This document shows positions 61,408 through 64,000 of a DNA stretch of 64,000 nucleotides, piece by piece. The stretch spans positions 303,392-367,391 of the forward strand of contig NZ_JADKYP010000003.1 in NCBI RefSeq assembly GCF_015354405.1. Reading direction: 5' to 3'. Made by a program: the position numbers and the translations under genes. The notes beneath the pieces are model-generated. The model did not search any database, had not been told where the DNA came from, and saw nothing but the letters and a program-made list of their open reading frames with translations. The DNA comes from Nocardia sp. BSTN01. Lineage in GTDB: Bacteria; Actinomycetota; Actinomycetes; Mycobacteriales; Mycobacteriaceae. Each line of letters begins with the position of its first letter. Within the stretch, counting starts at the first letter, position 1.

Positions 61408-62622
61408 ATGTCAACTGATCCGTCGTCGTCGAATGTCTCTGTCAGGCAACAGGAGTTGGTGCACCAGATCGTCGAGAACGTCCGCAGCAAGATGGTCGTG
61501 AACACTGTTGCGCTGGAGTGGACTCTGATCGACCTGACTTGGACCTTGATAGGCGACGATGGCGACCTGGAGATCGGTGTCGAGACCGCCGATGGCCCGT
61601 TCCCCGGATGGCTGGATCAGCGGATCGGCTTCCCGCCCGAGTTGATACAGCTGCGCGATCTCACGCATGCCCACGAAGAAGGGACCTGGTTCACGCTGCA
61701 CCTGACCATCCCTTCCGAAGGCGAGGTCACAACGCATTTCGGTTACGTTCGGCCACAGGAGGATTCGGATGTCGAACCCGCGGCGCGGTCGCGAAGCCGG
61801 CAGCCAGAAATCAGCGAAGCTGATCACCGGAGTGCTGTTGCGAAATATCAACAGGAGCGCATCCAGAGGATCGCTGATGCGGTGGTCTACGTCCTCGACG
61901 CGAATCGCGAGCGTCTGGACTGGACGCAGATCGAGCTGACCTGGACCGTGCAGGATGGCCGGGCACTCGAGGTCGAGATCGGCATCACCACCACCGACGG
62001 TCCGTTTCTGAGCTGGCTGGACCTGCGGGTCGGTGTCCCGCACGCGCTTCGGGACCTCTGGCATGACGCATCGGTATCCGATCGCGGGGCTTGGTCTACA
62101 CTGCACCTGGTCATCCAGGCCGGGGGCGAGGTCACCACGCACTTCGGGTACGGACCGGTGGAGTCGAGCCGATATCTCTACACTGCCGCGGACCCGAAAC
62201 CACACACGTACCCCCCCGAGACCCGTCCGAAGTGGATACAAGACCTGCTACCGGAAAACGCGGAACGCTATCGCCCCCTCGACTGGGGCCCGTTCGCTTC
62301 CGGGTGGAGTAGCGCGGCAGAAGATTTCACTCCGGATGAGCCCGGCATGCGGTACTTCAAGGTCACCAACCCGAGTGCTGCGGGTGATGAAGGGTATGAG
62401 ATCTTCAGTGAGGTAGACGACGAAGGTTTCGAGTGTCGGAAGGTCCAGAAGTTCCGAGACGGCCGCACAGAATGTGTCGGTGGGTTCGTTCAGACCGATC
62501 GCACGTGGCTCGACGATGACCTCGTCGATCTCGCAACGCTGTCGGCGAATCCGAATGTCAGTGCAGCCGAGATCACTGCGTCGCAGTTCCAGACAGAGTG
62601 GCTCGCCGGCGGCGGCTGGTAA
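61408..62622 (+). CDS. composite immunity-like protein: two tandem repeats plus DUF6881-like domain
   Basis: 404-residue protein of three modules. Repeat 1 (14-113) and repeat 2 (148-248) align along their length: QQELVHQIVENV with QQERIQRIADAV, LEWTLIDLTWT with LDWTQIELTWT, ETADGPFPGWLDQRIG with TTTDGPFLSWLDLRVG, and GEVTTHFGY in both. Residues 314-400 resemble DUF6881: MRYFKVT, EIFSEVDDEGFECRKVQKFR, AAEITASQFQTEW. DUF6881 and the repeat type (YezG/DUF600-like in general look) belong to the immunity-protein world, so this may protect against several toxins. No toxin gene lies nearby. ATG at 61408. Confidence 0.7.
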   Translation: MSTDPSSSNVSVRQQELVHQIVENVRSKMVVNTVALEWTLIDLTWTLIGDDGDLEIGVETADGPFPGWLDQRIGFPPELIQLRDLTHAHEEGTWFTLHLTIPSEGEVTTHFGYVRPQEDSDVEPAARSRSRQPEISEADHRSAVAKYQQERIQRIADAVVYVLDANRERLDWTQIELTWTVQDGRALEVEIGITTTDGPFLSWLDLRVGVPHALRDLWHDASVSDRGAWSTLHLVIQAGGEVTTHFGYGPVESSRYLYTAADPKPHTYPPETRPKWIQDLLPENAERYRPLDWGPFASGWSSAAEDFTPDEPGMRYFKVTNPSAAGDEGYEIFSEVDDEGFECRKVQKFRDGRTECVGGFVQTDRTWLDDDLVDLATLSANPNVSAAEITASQFQTEWLAGGGW

Positions 62623-63423
62623 CCAGCTACTCGGCTCATTCGTGAGCCTGGATCCGACATTCGGCATGAGCGCGCACTCCCGGTGACCGTACGGCCCTCT
62701 GCCGGTTGATCTTTCGGTACCACGCGTGGCCGATTCGGTCAGCGCGGCATGCGCATGAGCGTGAACGGTGCTTCGCTGAAGTCAGGGCGCGTGTTCTGCG
62801 GAGTATGAGTCGCGTGCCACGACGTCGGTCCCGTCCGCGTGGAGGTCCACGACGACAGGATCGATTCGGTTTGCGGCCCGCACCCCGGCCTTGGAGCTTT
62901 TCTTTCCGCCGGGTGCGACTGCGGCCACGGCGTGAGAATCCGCGGACCGGCATAAGTGACGGCAACGGTGTGTTCCCACAGGGCAGACCTGCTGCCGTCG
63001 AGCGTCACTGCTGTCCACTCGTCTGCCAATGTGCGGATCTGCGTGGCGCCCAAGGTAGGACCGGTTGGATCGCAAGCACCGAGCCGACCACCAGACGCGG
63101 ACCCCTGCCCGACGCCCCCTCGTTGGACACGAACGGATCCACATGTATCTCCCGGCCGATACCGTGCCCGCCGTGCCTTTGGTGGCGATGCCAGATGTGT
63201 TCTGGGATAAGCGCTCATGCCAAAGGATCTACCCGGCAGCTCGGGTCACGATTGGAAGGTGCGCGTGCTGGGCTGGCCGGCCTGCACGCTGCGACGAGCA
63301 AGCTGCCCGCGACCAGCCGCAGCTGCTCTCGCGGGTCGGGACAGCAGCCCCCGGCGCTGTAGTGTTCGCTACTGAGAGAACCAGCGCGTGGAGCGGCTGG
63401 GACGGGAAAGATGGGGAGTCCCA
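62623..63423. other. gene-poor stretch
   Basis: Apart from the map fragment (62925-63068) I see no supported gene. Several overlapping ORFs exist on both strands, with no recognisable motif or ribosome site. Confidence 0.55.
62925..63068 (-). pseudogene. methionine aminopeptidase C-terminal fragment
   Basis: [37 protein letters not shown]-like sequence and GPRILTPW correspond to the last 45 residues or so of type I methionine aminopeptidase, including the metal-ligand Glu in WEHT. Upstream the frame loses all similarity. A small map-derived scar; the functional copy must be elsewhere. Confidence 0.75.
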
Positions 63424-63924
63424 GTGGACTTGAGCAAGAACCACGACGCGAGCAACAGCGCTGGCTACGAGGCGTATCCCACCGAGTGCGACAGCTCGCC
63501 GGCAGCGCTCCCGGCCTACGTAACGCCGTCACACGACCATCAGCCGGACGGTGGGGTCCTGGAGCATCCCACCAGGATGCCCGGACCAGTGAGAGGGGCG
63601 CGGATCATCTCCTGGCTGTTCGGCGGTCTCGGCGTCGCGCTGTCGGTGCTCGCAGGCACCATGGATAAACCTGAGTTGTGCGGCGCGCTGATCGCGGGCT
63701 ACCTTCCTGCCTTCTTCCTGGCCATCTTCGCCTTCGGCTTCACCGTGAACGGGAACGGCCTGCGCGTGGCCGCGATTGTTGTCGCGAGCTTCGGAATCCT
63801 GTGGGGCCTCGGCAGCACGCCACAGGGACATCCGCCGGGCCCCCTCGGCTTCGGTGCGAGCCTGGCAATCGTCATCCTCTTGTCTCGGCCCAGTGCCGAA
63901 GCCTGGTTCAAACGGCCCCATTAA
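63424..63924 (+). CDS. small four-segment membrane protein
   Basis: 166-residue protein. About 60 polar residues rich in Pro, Ser and His, then four hydrophobic segments: IISWLFGGLGVALSVLAG, ALIAGYLPAFFLAIFAFGF, LRVAAIVVASFGILWGLG and LGFGASLAIVILLS. GTG at 63424 with GGGGAG five bases upstream. Not assigned to a family; an inner-membrane protein of unknown role, similar in size to DUF4190-type proteins. Confidence 0.7.
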   Translation: MDLSKNHDASNSAGYEAYPTECDSSPAALPAYVTPSHDHQPDGGVLEHPTRMPGPVRGARIISWLFGGLGVALSVLAGTMDKPELCGALIAGYLPAFFLAIFAFGFTVNGNGLRVAAIVVASFGILWGLGSTPQGHPPGPLGFGASLAIVILLSRPSAEAWFKRPH

Positions 63925-64000
63925 GCCGCACACCCGTGACACTTAACATCCGAAAATCGGCATCACAGCGCGTTTGGCAATCACGCCGAACGAGTGGGAC

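Overview
The window is high-GC actinobacterial chromosome, most likely from Nocardia or a close mycolic-acid relative. The evidence is a single-chain type I fatty acid synthase followed by acpS, a CmrA-type mycolate reductase, a lipoprotein L,D-transpeptidase of the LdtMt2 class, and many GTG starts. The backbone order (cmrA, HerA-like ATPase, orn, tRNA-His, ldtB, tRNA-Lys ... DUF3618 gene, bcp, acpS, fas) follows, from memory, the Mycobacterium tuberculosis segment Rv2509-Rv2511, Rv2518c and Rv2520c-Rv2524c. Large accessory blocks are inserted into that backbone.

1-10.4 kb is backbone: the end of a 2,4-dienoyl-CoA reductase, a VOC protein, cmrA, a lysA-like decarboxylase, a HerA-like ATPase, orn, tRNA-His, a secreted alpha/beta-hydrolase, ldtB and tRNA-Lys.

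10.4-20.44 kb is a genomic island. A 44-bp direct repeat of the tRNA-Lys 3' part (10413-10456 and 20398-20441) bounds it, and a frameshifted tyrosine-recombinase remnant lies next to the intact tRNA. Its cargo is a four-gene SMC/Toprim operon with start/stop overlaps that looks like a divergent Wadjet (JetABCD) anti-plasmid system, plus a PIN toxin with its DNA-binding antitoxin.

20.9-31.7 kb is a catabolic regulon. It holds a cupin protein, a zinc alcohol dehydrogenase, a GntR/FCD regulator, a DoxX protein, an aldehyde dehydrogenase, a CaiB CoA-transferase, a glutaryl-CoA-dehydrogenase-like enzyme, an FAH hydrolase, a DUF1185 protein, a VOC dioxygenase-like protein and a flavin monooxygenase. 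A shared TGCA-14-TGCA dyad precedes two of the promoters and a related TGCA site precedes gntR. The enzymes suggest ring oxidation and cleavage, with a side branch through glutarate and glutaryl-CoA; the substrate is unknown.

31.8-37.8 kb is a gene graveyard (remnants of a DHFR-like gene, an IS256-type transposase, a thiolase and pxpC) around an intact PknK-like kinase/ATPase/LuxR regulator.

37.9-55.4 kb returns to backbone: a YbaB-like protein, small hypotheticals, a crotonase, MarR/pirin, an excalibur protein, a DUF3618 protein, bcp, a membrane protein, a TetR regulator, acpS and the 9.35-kb fas gene.

55.8-64 kb starts at tRNA-Leu and holds two siphophage tail genes (one frameshifted), then a run of small genes resembling orphan immunity proteins of polymorphic toxin systems. 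Two of these are broken by a frameshift or an in-frame stop. One intact gene fuses two copies of an immunity-like repeat to a DUF6881-like domain. A map remnant and a small membrane protein close the window.
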